Of a stretch of 64,000 bases of DNA, positions 51,871-64,000 are shown piece after piece. Under the pieces are notes generated by a model. It worked only from the letters and a program-made list of their open reading frames with translations, was not told the DNA's origin and did no database searches. The translations under genes were made by a program, and so were the position numbers. The DNA is from Agelaius tricolor (lineage: Eukaryota; Chordata; Aves; Passeriformes; Icteridae): NCBI GenBank assembly GCA_023055355.1, contig JALJCS010000004.1, forward strand, positions 34,218,244 through 34,282,243, given 5' to 3'. Position 1 is the stretch's first letter, and each line of letters starts with the position of its first letter.

Positions 51871-54800
51871 GTGCTATCTGCATGGTAGATAATATTTCCA
51901 TTTTCCCTGGTTACTTGGGTATCTTTCTAAGATTCAAACAGAAGTTCTGTACTCAACTCAGCTGGTGAAGTTCACTGGACTGCCTTAAGCAACAGATCTG
52001 ATGATAATAGTCCCCTTCAGTCATGAAACCTCTCTTTTATTTAGCACACAATAAATACAAACTTGTTTTCTCTTGGTATTAGTTATCGTGAAATTCACGG
52101 CCTGGTTACAGAAGTGTTGATTTGACAGGTATATGGATCAAAAAAGTCTTATAAAAAGTATAATAGTAACAGGGATCACTTAGATTTAAATTTATTGGCT
52201 CATTTTAAATGAAAAAAGTACCAATAAAGAACTTTTTTTCTCTGTGTGTGTGTCTAGCCTCTTTTCTCAGAACAATTTCAGAATTGTCCTCCAAGTCCTC
52301 AGAGGGGATGCAGGAATGAGACTACAAATACTAGTTCAGTTTTGAATGCCCAAGGGGATCTGTGTATTCAGACAGTCCTGTGGATTAATGCACTGCCAGT
52401 CCAGGTCTGCATTTCCTCCCTGCTGCTAATTCTCTCCCTAAGTGAGCTTCTGAGAGCCTCCCTGGAAGCAGGCTAATGCGACACAGGCTGTGGGGTGCTC
52501 TCAGTCAAGGTCTGCAAGGAAAGGCCAAAACATATCTGCACTTCACAAAACACTCTAAAGCTGCTTCTTGAATATTCCAGAGATTGCCTGACAGAAAGGC
52601 AAAAGACAAGAAAAAGAACAAATGAAGTTAAGATAGCTGTATACTAACTACTGTTCCTTCCAATATCCTCTTTCTTTTGTTTTCCATAGGGAGAGAATGT
52701 CTTGGAGGTTCATAATATAGCCTCTGAATGGGGCCCTCTGAGTGGGGCCTCTAAGCCATTATCAATCTATCTGGGATGGTCCTAGAGCTCTTTTCTCTTA
52801 TCTTGTAAGGAAGTACAGAATAGTAGCTAGATAGGAAACCAAAACCAGTAGGCAGTCCTCTGATAGAAAAGAAAGTTGCTAAAGACAGTATAAAACAAAA
52901 GCAATTATAGTTGCTGACTGCTGAGATAATTTATCCTGTATATTTGGTACTTCCACCTTTGAAGGTAAAAAAGTGCTGACATTTAAATTGCTAAAATTAA
53001 ATAAATGTCGGAGTAAAACTGGCAAAGAAGCACGTTCCTGGCTTTCTTTTATCCTGTGGAGAAAGCTGAAATCCTGTGAGGAAGCCCTTCCTGAGATTAT
53101 AGCCCTAGGGATTTAAGAAGTAGTCACGTTGTTCATGGCCAAACGTAATGAACTGAAAACACAAATAAATGTTTTTGAGGAAATCTATGCAGCTGTGATG
53201 CCCCTGAGACACTACCTCAGGAAATGCAATCCTCTTTTGAAAAGTTAAGGAGTACTGCAGTACTTTAAGGTCTTTTAAACAAATGCAGTTGACCATAAAA
53301 TGGTGCAGTACAGAACATCTCAAGGATTTTTGATTGTGTGCAGTGATTTTAAATATTGGACTTCTTCCTAAAAGTGAAGGAACTGGACTTGGTGACTTTA
53401 CTAAGGATAATTGCTCTTCACGGTGGATTGTTAAAATTTGATCTAAAAATCTATTTGTCTAAAAATACATGAAAACAAGAGACATTATGCAAATAATGGA
53501 AGGCTTCTACATAAATGTAGGAGGAAGCAGACTAAATAGCTTAGAAGCATCAATATATGAAGGAAAAATCTAGGCAAACCAAACCTATTTACCAGAAAGT
53601 AAATCATGGAGGATTAGGGAGGGAAAAAAGGAAACATGATATGGAAGTGCAGTAATTTTATTGTTTATATTCTTAAGGAGAGATTTTAATTTTCTTCTCT
53701 ACTGAAAATACTCTATGCTGGTAGTATTTTAATAAAGGATTTCTTCCTTTTTGTTTTTATGAAGAAAGAGAGTATTATTTTCTGTACTAAAAACAGCTGT
53801 CACAAAACTGGTGCCCAACAGGTGGTAGTGGGGTTCTGACCAGTTTGTGATGAAGAGTGAGAGAGCAGCACTCAGCTGGAGGACTCAGTAGATGCTTTGG
53901 CTAGACTAAGGCATACTTCAGAGTGTGTATCTTACATGGGATTTAACATCACCATTCTAGAAAATGAATCTGACCCAATTTGGGGAACATGTTGAAAGTT
54001 ACACAGCTCTGATTACTGGTTAGACACAAGTTCAGGTGTAACATTGTCTGTAAGTTTTGTACCTCCACAGAGAAGATTCATGTGAGGTCAGATTCACTGT
54101 CAGAGGTATGGGTCTGCCAGTGCCCATCTATGCTGTGCCCCAACTACACACACGGCTAAGGATGGAAATTATTAAATGTCTTATATCGTGTGTGTGGCTT
54201 TGCTGTGAAGATCTGGCAGCTGGGCTTTGTTAAATAAGGAGCAATCTCCCTGTTCCTTGGAGAACTTGGGTAGACAGCTCAGTTGATCCTCTAAAAACAT
54301 TCAGTGTTAGCTTTGAGTCTGACTGTGAAAGGGCAGTATGAATAAGCATTCTCCACTTTGGAGGATCTTGAGTCCACAATTCATCATGTTGATGTGTTGG
54401 ATAGTTAGAAGAAGGGGTTTTGGGCCTCCTAAGTGATTTGCACCCCTTTCACAGCTGCCTTCACAGCACTGGTCTGGCTTGTGGGGACAGAAGCATGGGT
54501 ATGGCAGTGGACTTCTTAATGTCTTGGTGTCTTTTGCTAAGGCATCTAGAATTATATCAGTATCTGTTTATGAGGGATCAGGGCTTGATATTTTCAACAA
54601 AGGGCCTTGATTAATATTTGTGCAACTCATTATAAACACAGTCATACATCCACAAGTTTGTCCTATTTAGGCATGCAATATACAATGTGCAATGCAATTA
54701 ATTGTGGAGCGGTAATGATTAAGCAGCATAGGATCTTTCTTCCAAATTGTATGCTGCTGTTTATTATTTCTGGAACTGCAGTTCTCTTTCCCCAGTCTGA

Positions 54801-56261
54801 TTCATTCTGAGTCATACAAAACACATTCTCATTGAAATGGGGTGCACAGCAGCAAGCGCTGTCATGCTAGTTCTGCACCATTAGGTAATTGTTTCAGTCT
54901 TTTCTAGTGGAGATGTCTGTAGCACAGGCAGTACAAAAAGACGAGGACAATGTGGGTGTCTGGTGGGAGGATTCAAAGTTAGAAGAAAATTACCTATTAG
55001 AAAAACTTCAGCTTGAGCTTGCTTATTACAAACTTGACAGTATTTAAATTTTAAAATATTTGTACAATGTAATTAGAGGTATGGAAATGATTGTTCATAT
55101 GCAGAACTAATCCTCTTTAGTACAGTGAAAAAAGACCATGAAGATTCTTCTGTTTGGGATAGATTTGGGGCCCAGTTTTAATACTGAATCAGTTCTTAAG
55201 ACAGACATTATGAAAATGGCATTTGAAAATGTGTCTCAGAAATCAGAACGTGGGATATTTGGTGATTTTTATTAATTAACTGATCAGTTTTACTGGTAAC
55301 AACACAGCAATATCTATGCATTGTTTTAATATTTCAATTTCATTTAGTAAGAATTTTAATAAGGCATATTCTGATTTACAAACAGTATTTTCCTTCTTGT
55401 ATAAAAGGTAGAATTTGAACCAGATAGCACTATAGTTAATATCTTTTAAATTGATTTTCTCATCTACTGTCTAAAATTCATAAACTGTTTACTCAGAAAC
55501 AGGCAGCCTCCACTGCTTAGAGAGATATCAGATTAAAGAAAACAGACACCTAGGATAGCACATCAGAAATGACACAAAGGGAGGTATTTATGTAGGGATG
55601 AGGTGCTTCCCTCCCCCATGCTGTGAACAAGTCAAGAAGAATCATTACAAATAGCTGAAAAATCCCATCTTCCCTCATCTTGTGAGAAGAAAAAAATGTC
55701 TGGGTAGGTGATTTGGAATAAGAAGGATAGGGAAACAGAATGGCTAACATGAAATATGCTTTATTTTTAAGACAATGGTTGAAGTACTGTTGATTTGATT
55801 TGGTAATAACAGAGGCTTATGTTAGATAGAAACATGAACTCAACTGCCTAAACAACAAGAAAGGGTAGGTTACTGTATTAGTGCAAAATAGTCAGAACAT
55901 AACTCTATTTACTAATGAAAATATTTAAAATAAAAGAAAATGTAATTATTGATTTTCCTTTATTGAAAGTAAAGTACTATCTAGAGATAAAATGTTTTAA
56001 TCCATTGTTTTACGTGTAATTTATCTCTTAGTTTTTAAAATCCCTTTTTTATTTGAGGTACCTTCTATGGCTATGAATTATGAGAGTGTCCTTTTTAACT
56101 GTGTAGCTTTCAGTAAAATCCATTATCTGTTCTTTGTTTGAATTCAGTTCACATCATCTTCTCATAGGCTATAAAAAGACTCAATCTGTTCCAGAACAGT
56201 AATCACAGTCCATTAAACTCTGTTCCCTGTAGTCTTTGTTCCCAGTTACATGTGATACTGT

Positions 56262-56320
56262 AATTGTGTGTGTGCGCGTGTGAGAGAGAGAAAGAGAGAG
56301 AAAGAGAAAGAGAGAGAAAG
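56262..56320 (+). repeat. GT/GC then GA-rich microsatellite
   Basis: GTGTGTGCGCGTG runs directly into a purine (GA)n/(GAAA)n tract. The ORF MCVCACEREKERERER across it is a low-complexity artefact. Confidence 0.9.
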
Positions 56321-58240
56321 ATATTAAAGTGCCTTGCAAAACTGACACAAAGATTTACCAGTCTAGGCAAAACAAATGCTTGTCTTTCCTTTAGAATTAT
56401 GATAATTTCCCTGAAAAATTACCAAGTGCTTCACTCGCTGAGTCAAAAACCAGAAAAGCACCCCCAACTCTCCCATCCAAACAAACCCCAGCCTGGAGGA
56501 GTAGATTTTCATAAAACTGTATCTGAAAAAAAAATTCCTGTATTAATTCTCTACTGTTCTTGATCACCAACCTAATCTACATGCCATGAAGAAAAGACAG
56601 AAAAATAAAAGCCTTTCATGTTGACTGCAGAGATAATGGAGTTCATGATCTAAAAGGTTGTCTCTGTAGATTGAAAGCTTGATATTTTTCTGCCAGATCA
56701 AACCCGTTTTGGTCTACTCTAACTCCATTGAGTTCTGCAAGGGAGATAATAAATCTGCTGTAAGATCATAAGCTTATTGACAGATTCAAGTTAAATAAAA
56801 AATACAGTAATAAAGGATGCTAAATTAAAGTTGCAGCCCTATGTGGTTTTCAATGTGTTTTCAGTATGGAGGAACAAAGTACCTCAAAAATTAATGCCAT
56901 CTGAGCAAACTGATCACAGCAGTTGAGAGCTGCAGAAGATTTCCAGTATTTTTCCATGTGTACTGTGGTGAGCTTTGAAGAAGCTCTTTATTTAGCTGTG
57001 TAAGATAAATCAGTTCAAATGATGCATACTGAAAAAATGAGTTTCAAGGAAGGTTGATTAGCACTTTAGCCCCAGCTCATTCCTATATTTGACTTGAAAT
57101 TCACCAGTTAGGTTTGGTTTCAATGGGCTGGTCACATACAACTAAAATTTTTTGCTGTTTTGCTGTTATGATGTTCTGTAGTTAATAGCCTCAAGCTTTA
57201 CAGTCTCAGCCATATGAGTAGGTCCAAAACATGCAAAGTATGGCTTGAGGTCTTTGGTCTTTCCTGCAGGCTGCTTTTCCCTCAATCTGCCAGGCACTAA
57301 ATCCATGCAATGCTATTACAACCAGCCTTAATTTCATCTCAAATTCAAGAGAAAATATTTGTGTTTTGATGGAAAAATAATTGCAGCGAGTTTCAAGGGA
57401 GACCTCTGATGATGAATGGCAAAATACTGGTCAGGAGAACTCCCTGGGTGTCCTTTTCCTGCCTTATTCTGCTGGGATTCATGGAAATGTAATGGACACC
57501 TTACAAGGCAGCTAGGAGTGCCTGGAATTAATGCTGTAGTCCTTTTTGAGGAGTATTGGCTATTACAGAACAGAAAGGAGCTTCTGAAAATAATGTATTA
57601 TGAGTTGCCATAGGTGTTTCTCTTTTTGTAAAAACAAGCATAATCAAAACTACAGTATTTATGTCTTCTTTTCCTCCCTAAATAAATGGTGTTTTCTAAA
57701 AAAATTGAATATCTGCCAGTATTCTATTATTCCTGAGGAACCATACAGAAACCTGCAGTGTATATGCATGGAGGAAAGACAGAAATTTGCTGAAGAAATA
57801 AATTTCCATTGTTGTTATTCAATTCTTTATTCTATTATGAAAAAGAAAAGTCTATTTTATAAAAATATTTAGACAGTCTCCTTTAAAATGTAAGCTTTGA
57901 TTGCAAGGCATTTGTTTTGCAGCATTATTTGACTGTGAAATAGACATAGTAATTATTTGGCCTGTTCTTCCTATTTTGTAAAACAAATTTGTTTAATTGG
58001 AAATTGGATAGCAATTTGAAACCAGCGATACTTGGTGTGTGTTTGGGTGAAACAGAAAAGATCTAGAAAGAAAACAAATATATGCTATACAGTGGACAGT
58101 TGGACTCTGTTCTGTTCTTTTATTGGCTCTGAGGTAGTACTTTATGAAAGCCAAGGGACATAGGGGTTTAGAAAATATCGTTCAGATACCTGTGAATAGC
58201 GAATTGAAGGAATGATTAATAGGGAATTAAACATAGTCAT

Positions 58241-59290
58241 TGTATTGGTTTTGTATGGCCTGGTTTTTGGTAGCAGGGAGGGGCACAAAGTTGGCTCCTG
58301 TGAAAAGCTGCTGGAAACTTCCACCATGTCCAGCAGAGCCAATCCCTGATGGCTCTGAGGATGGACATGCTGCTGGCCAAGGCTGAGCCAATGAGAGAGG
58401 CTGGGAACACCTCTGTGATGACATATTTAAGAAGAAAATCAAAATAAAGTCACAAAGTTTTTGCTTCTAGTAAGAGAAGAGGAGGAGGTAAGAATGTGTG
58501 AAGGAAACAACATGGAGTCTCCCAGGTCAGTGGAGAAGGAGGGGCAGGAGGTGCTCCAGGCACTGGAGCTGAGATTCCTCTGCAGGCCATGGTGCAGACC
58601 ATGGTGAAGCAGCTGGGCCCCTGCAGCCCATGGGGATCCATGGGGGATGCAGAGATTCACAGCTGCCCATGCTGGAGCAGGTGGATGCCTGGGGGAGGTT
58701 GTGGTCCAGTGGGAGACTCTATGGAGAGAGAGGGCCCTGCTTCCAGGCTGGAGCAGCCTTGTCCTTGGAGGACTGCACCCCGTGGAAGAGTGACCATCCC
58801 ACAGCGGTTTTGGGAGGACTGCCTGCCTGTGGGAGGGACTCTCAGCAGTTTGGGAGGACTGCTGCTCATGAGATTGGAACCATGCTGGGAAAGTTCACAG
58901 GGAGCTGTGTCCTGTGGGAGGGACCCCACGGCCTCACTGGGGCAGGATTCCTACCCCTGAGCAGCAGAAGAAAACCTCGGGTGATGAACTGACCAAAATC
59001 CCCATGCCCTGTCTCCCTGTGCTGTTAGTGGGAAGGAGGGAGAGGGTTGGGGAAAAGGTGTTTTGAGGGCTTATTTTACTTCTCATTATCCTCCCCTGAT
59101 TCTGTTAGTAATAAATTCACTTTACAACCTTAAGCTGAGCTTGTTTTGCCCTTGGAGTGTTTTCTCCTGGTCCTTATCTCAACTCGTGAACCTCTTGTTA
59201 ATTTTTTTTCTTGTCTGCCCAGCTGTGGCAGGAGAGGATGAGCAAGCAACTCTTATGGGTGTCTGGCATTGGTCCAGTGTTAAACTGTGA
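58241..59290 (+). mobile_element. ERV LTR (+), probable 5' LTR of a decayed provirus
   Basis: It starts TGTATTGGTTTTGTATGGCC at 58241. A TATTTAAG element lies near 58425 and AATAAA at 59110-59115, and the end is near 59290 (border uncertain). It is about 1.05 kb and related to the LTRs at 19.9 and 50.7 kb. ERV-like internal sequence in the same orientation follows at 59.44-60.29 kb, which suggests a 5' LTR and not a solo LTR. No clear target-site duplication was found. Confidence 0.8.
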
Positions 59291-59402
59291 TGATCATTGA
59301 CCAAAATATCAAGTGAAAGTACTTTATAAACTATATGAGTATGGTCTCAGTCTACTAGGGAAGTGAAATATTTAGTTTGTTTGTTTTTGGTTTTTTTGTT
59401 TG

Positions 59403-59431
59403 TTTTTTTTTTTTTTTTTTTTTTTTTTTTT
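59403..59431 (+). repeat. T29 homopolymer
   Basis: A pure T run preceded by a T-rich TTTG/TTTTG stretch. It separates the LTR from the downstream ERV-like segment. Confidence 0.9.
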
Positions 59432-59439
59432 GTAGATTT

Positions 59440-60290
59440 TCCTGTTTTTTGTCCAGGACTGGGTTAATTTTTTTCTAATTGTTCACATTAGCCATGAGGG
59501 GGCAGAGCCTGGAGCTCTGTAGGCATGTATAGGTTGTTGTTCTGTACCATCCAGATCACTGTTGAGACTGTCCAAGACTACGGAGAGAGTCAAAAGACTT
59601 GAGCAAACTAGAGAGGAAATGTCTTATGCCCTGCTAGGACAGACCAGAGCGCTATTGGGATCAAGTTCTCCCCTGCTCAAGAGCTAAGGTGCACACTGGT
59701 GGTTTTACCTGTGTGACCATGAAGGGGATATGATGAAGTGGGATGGAGATCCCATCTGTGCCCCAGCAGCACAGGTACATGAGCTGAGGGGCAAAACAAC
59801 CACCACAGGAAATTCTTCAAGGATACAAGCTGATCCAGTGTCCAGTGGGCAAGTTCTCAGACAGAATAGAAGGGGTAATGTTACTTCTGATCCTCTTGAA
59901 AGGACCTCCAATTCATATTTACAAGATATGAGCAACAATCACTTGAAGCAGAACTAGAGGATCCCTGCCTCCAGCCAGGTGGATGAAAGTGGCAATTTGA
60001 CCTGTTGGACTATGTGGATCTGAATACAGAATCCATCTGTATTTCTGAGGTCGCAGGGGGATCCCAACAGCTGACTGTACTGGAAGCTGAAGTGAGCCTG
60101 ACCAGTGGCAAAACCATGGCATTCTGACTAACCCAAAGTTCCTGGGCATCCTTGGCATGGGTTGCTTCAGGAGAAGGTATTTCAAAGACCCAAGAGGGCA
60201 TTTTTCAGCTTTAGCAAATAACCACATAGAGCCATTTAATATCAGGAAATACAGGAGACATAGAACCATTGCACTGTGCTGTATTGTCAA
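59440..60290 (+). pseudogene. Decayed ERV internal region (gag/protease-like), +
   Basis: The + strand resembles the leader, late gag and aspartic-protease region of ERVL-like elements common in songbirds. Frames are broken by stops and shifts. About 60000-60020 appears to be a deletion junction that removes the part where the protease catalytic motif would lie, and homology stops near 60290 with no reverse transcriptase. It cannot make a working product. The ORF on the - strand (60290-59919) is a shadow. The family assignment is from memory of repeat patterns and is moderate. Confidence 0.55.
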
Positions 60291-60299
60291 GAAATTCCT

Positions 60300-63200
60300 G
60301 CATGCTTATTTACAATTACATTTTACTTCATAAATACTGAACAAGGAATACCTTGAGCCTGTTCAGAGGGCAGAACAGCCCTCCTGTTTGTATTCTGAGC
60401 ACCTGGCTGAAAGGTGACTGTGTGACACTTACTCTTTCTGTCTCTTCTTGCAGGACACCCATGTGAGGACACCCAATACTTTCTTACATTGTGATCTGTC
60501 TGAGGAAATGCTGTGCCATTCCAAGTTGAGTCCAGTTAGAGCAATCACTATGAATCTGCTACTGACAGCTGGACTATAGTGTGGTACTAAGGAACATGAG
60601 CTTTCCAGCCATACACTTTTGACATCCTGACTGTAAAATGTCCCCTCATGTTCTCTAACCTTGTGGGAGCAGCCATAAGAGAAATTAAGCTAGCTTTATA
60701 GTAAGCAAAGATTTCTCTTAAAATATGAAATCTCCAAATAGGTACTACTTAAGTATTCGGGGTAGTCTTTGTTTCTCTCGTGGGCTAATACCTGAGGTCA
60801 GATCCATAAAATGTGTCAAAAGCAGCGATTTTGTTTCTATTGGTAATAAATCAGCACTATTTTTGACTTGAAGAAATATGTTTTGGGAAAAATTGCAAAT
60901 AAAATATTAATTTAGGCCTCCAGTCTTTCTTTTTGTTTCTCTTCCCTTCCTCACTTCTAACTCATTTTTGGTTGAAAATCTAAAGGGACCAGAGTGCTAA
61001 AAGGTTTTCTCCAGCAGTGTGTGTATATACTTATGTGTGTTATGAAAGCCTGTGCTGATTGCAGCAGCAGGAGCTAGCTTCAGGGAACAAAAGCTGTTTT
61101 CTTTCCCTGCCATTTGCTGTTCAGGAATTAATCTTGCGTGTGTGCATGTACATTCACACACACATATACACACTTTGAAACATAATGGAGGCTGGAAGAA
61201 TTTTCTTCATAAATGTGTTCCCCATAACTTTGTGTGAGGTAATCCTCAATCTTTTTTTGCTCCTGAAACTTATCTTTTTAATAATCTGCTGATTTTATGT
61301 TTCTGGAAATCTATGAAATGTTGGGGTTTTTTTATCTGGAACATAATTTATTCTAATGCAGAAAATAATCAATTCTTCTCAGAGAGAAGGAGCTGTATAT
61401 ATTCTTCCTTTCTTTTTTGATGAAGTTTTCTACTTGATGGTCCAGAATGAAAAAGTGGAGATAGAAGTGCCATGAGTCAGCTCTTCCGTTATCAGGGGAA
61501 AACTGGAGGGGAACATCAAAATCAGACTTTAGAGATGTGAATTATGTCACATGGCAGTGTGAAAATCAAATGACAGTTTCAAATATGACAATTTCAAAGG
61601 CTATACATTAAAAATTATAGGCATGCCAATTTTGCCAATGAAACTACAGCCAAATATGCATTTTTAGCAACCTTTGAATTTTTCCTTCTGTGTTTAGTAT
61701 ATTGGTGGAGAATTCTATGCTAGTAGAAAATATTTAATATTTATGAACATTAAGAAAAGGAATTGATTGTTCATTTCATAGGCATTTAAGTTCAACATTT
61801 TTTTTGTTTGTAGTCTTGTTCCATACTTGGGGTGGAAGCTGATGCAGCTGATGCTGGAGAAGATTAAGAAGGAATTCTTCATTTATAGTTACAGGATCTG
61901 TTAAAATACAAAAGTGATGGGCAAGAATTGAAAAAATATAGCCGGTAATACCTGAAGGATGTTTTCATCCAAATTCTGGGCAGGATAATGGTATACTGGT
62001 TTAGTTTTTCCTTCTTAATACTGACATACATGAAACTTTTATGGAATTCTTAGTCAGCATTTCTACTACCACAAAGGCACCTGAAAGAGATTTTTTTTTT
62101 AAGCCCTGAACTGTAATAGAGAGTACTTCTTACAGGTTCCTTTTCTTACTGAAACTCTGACATTTCTGATGTGGAGAAAGAGGTGAAAAGGAAAAAAAAG
62201 TAGTAGGTATACCAAGAGATTCTTTTTACTTTAAATTACAGATAAAATGGTATAGTGAAATAACAGTATGCAAGGTCCTGCTGCTTTCAGCTTTTCATGG
62301 GGTATTACTGGTGTTTGAAATCCATCCATAAACTGATTTTGACTGTGTGAAACTCAGTCCTGTAATGCAGTTTTTTTCTTTCTCTGATATAAGGGACATG
62401 TAAACCAATGAATATTAACATGTAACTAAAGAATATTAACTAATGATAACTGCAGTACTAGTGTTGAGAAATCAAGCTTTGCTGTGAGGTTGTGTAGGAA
62501 TTAACTTGTTTGTTTCTTGGATTTTGGATGGAGCTGTCTGACACCTTTTGGTCAAATTACCATTGCAACCAACTGTCTAATGTTTTTCCTACAAACAGCT
62601 GTTGAAAACAAAATTTCTTGTTGAGGCCCAGTTGTCTTCTCAAAACTGGCTTTGTCAGGTTCTGCAGTATATGAAGCCAACTAAGTGATGATTTCTTGGC
62701 TGAAAGAGTTAAATGAATTGTAAAATGAATGTTTAAGAAGAATTTTTATTTGTCTTCTAGCATGCTCACATATGCCTATTTGTGACCGATCTTCCAGCTG
62801 ATGAGAATTTGAATGCACTAATGAGAAAAATTGAAAGGAGAACATACAGAGGTTCTGGACCTGTAAAAGTACATCTCTATGTTGTCTATCTCTAACCTCA
62901 GCCTCTCTTGTTATCACTTGCCCTAGTAGAAAATTTTCAAAAATTATGAAAATCAAATTATTTGATTATCACTAACTTTAAAAAGAACTTGAACAAATTC
63001 TTATGTCATGCTTTAATTTAAATACAAGATTTAATTTAAATATATGAAATCTTACTGAGTATTTTTGACTCTATCGTAAAGAGTTTTTTTAAGTTTATAT
63101 TTTTCTACTGTAGTTTAGGTTTAGAAATGCACATTCAAAACTTTTTGGTGGTCTACCTGTAATACAGTTTTGCCACAAAAATGGTGGAAGATTGAAACTA

Positions 63201-64000
63201 AATTAGGATTCAACAGTTTCTGGTATGTTTAATGAAAGAAAAAGGTGAGAGCTGGTCTGCAGATCAAAGTGGGAATTCTGGAGAGTAAAGCTGCAAGAGA
63301 AAGATTCAAAAGTGATATTTAAGGCTACTGGAAGGGATAATTTTCCTTCCTGTCTTTCCCCTAGTGGCAGCTTGTGATTGATCTCTCAATGGTCATAGCA
63401 GTATTAAATATTTTTTAGGGCTCAGATCAACTATGACAATTTTACTGCCTCTTCTTAACTTGTCAATTTGAAATTTTGTTTATGACTAGCATAAGCCCTG
63501 CATTTATATCTAGCACATTATTTTGTTATTTCAGGTTGTTTAGTATACATGTTTTGAATGGGCTTTACCTCAATTTTACCGAATCATTTGTTGAGGCTTG
63601 TGAAATATATACACGGACATGTAAAAACTACCTCTTAGAAAGTGTCATTACCTGTTCAGCTAATTGTTTTGAGACTGTCTTTCAGAGGGCTTATTCTGCC
63701 CCAAGACCTTCTGTATAACAAAGGTTAAAAATGCATTGTCCAAAACCATCCATGTAATGATGCACCTATAGCAAAACCAGTGTGTACTTGTGAAAGTACT
63801 GCTGTTGTCATCCAGTTCTCTGCTGCTATCTGATCCTGCTTCTGTCCTTCCCAAACATGCCTCTCTTTCATGATACAGACATCTCTTCTCCAATTCCCAG
63901 TATTCCTCATTTTGTGTTCTGTCAAAGTGCACCAGTATTAGACTGGTCAGATCCATTAATATGAATTAATTTTCAGAAATACTTTGTGTTCATAGTGTAG
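60300..64000. other. Intergenic stretch, no gene recognised
   Basis: AT-rich sequence with only short ORFs of no recognisable family. No repeat was identified with confidence beyond short CA/GT runs near 61135-61170. Confidence 0.7.

Larger units (their letters stand above)
51800..58240. other. Intergenic stretch, no gene recognised
   Basis: AT-rich sequence with only short, unsupported ORFs. It includes a T25 run, a GA-rich microsatellite and an unassigned GC-moderate patch at about 52250-52560. Confidence 0.7.

Noticed and set aside
56264..56563. ORF with ERERER repeats
   Set aside because: It arises from a GA microsatellite.
59919..60290. 123-residue ORF on the - strand
   Set aside because: It is a shadow of the decayed ERV segment, whose recognisable frame is on the + strand.
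33000..64000. Possible SV2C exons, expected beyond POC5 in conserved order
   Set aside because: No long open frame with transporter membrane segments or the charged SV2 N-terminus is visible. SV2C probably lies outside the window.

Overview
The window is vertebrate nuclear DNA, AT-rich and intron-rich, and almost certainly from a bird. It carries CR1 LINE fragments and several LTRs resembling those abundant in songbirds, so a passerine is the best guess. Two protein-coding genes are recognisable. The 3' end of ANKDD1B lies on the + strand (last three exons, 1764-3118). The whole coding region of POC5 lies on the - strand (11 coding exons, 27393 down to 4659), with a CpG-island promoter and a probable non-coding first exon near 32.5-32.7 kb. 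The pair is tail-to-tail, as in human 5q13. In chicken the HMGCR/POLK/POC5/SV2C block is Z-linked, so a Z-chromosome origin is likely (inference).

Layout: 1-3118 is the end of ANKDD1B (a death-domain module), followed by its 3'UTR to about 4470. The POC5 3' end starts at about 4490, so the two poly(A) regions nearly abut. POC5 then occupies 4.5-32.6 kb. All splice sites I chose are GT-AG, the phases join without a break, and the spliced product is 527 residues with three centrin-binding (Sfi1-like) segments. POC5 introns hold a solo LTR (5.54-6.08 kb), a partial LTR (19.9-20.6 kb), three CR1 pieces (25.5, 29.6-30.7 and 31.1-32.1 kb), a long TA microsatellite and a set of short, perfect or nearly perfect inverted repeats.

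From 33 to 64 kb I find no protein-coding exon. This should be the intergenic space upstream of POC5, towards SV2C in the conserved order, and no SV2C coding exon is visible. It holds a second LTR (50.7-51.8 kb, - strand), a third LTR plus decayed ERV internal sequence (58.2-60.3 kb, + strand), homopolymer tracts, short tandem duplications and one GC-richer patch at 37.74-37.99 kb. That patch has several MAF-like half-sites and a consensus splice donor, making it the best candidate regulatory element or non-coding first exon.

I see no evidence of a new multi-gene system. The more unusual observations are the fold-back inverted repeats, the short N-terminal linker of POC5, the abutting convergent poly(A) sites, the sense-strand retroelements in POC5 and the 37.8 kb patch.
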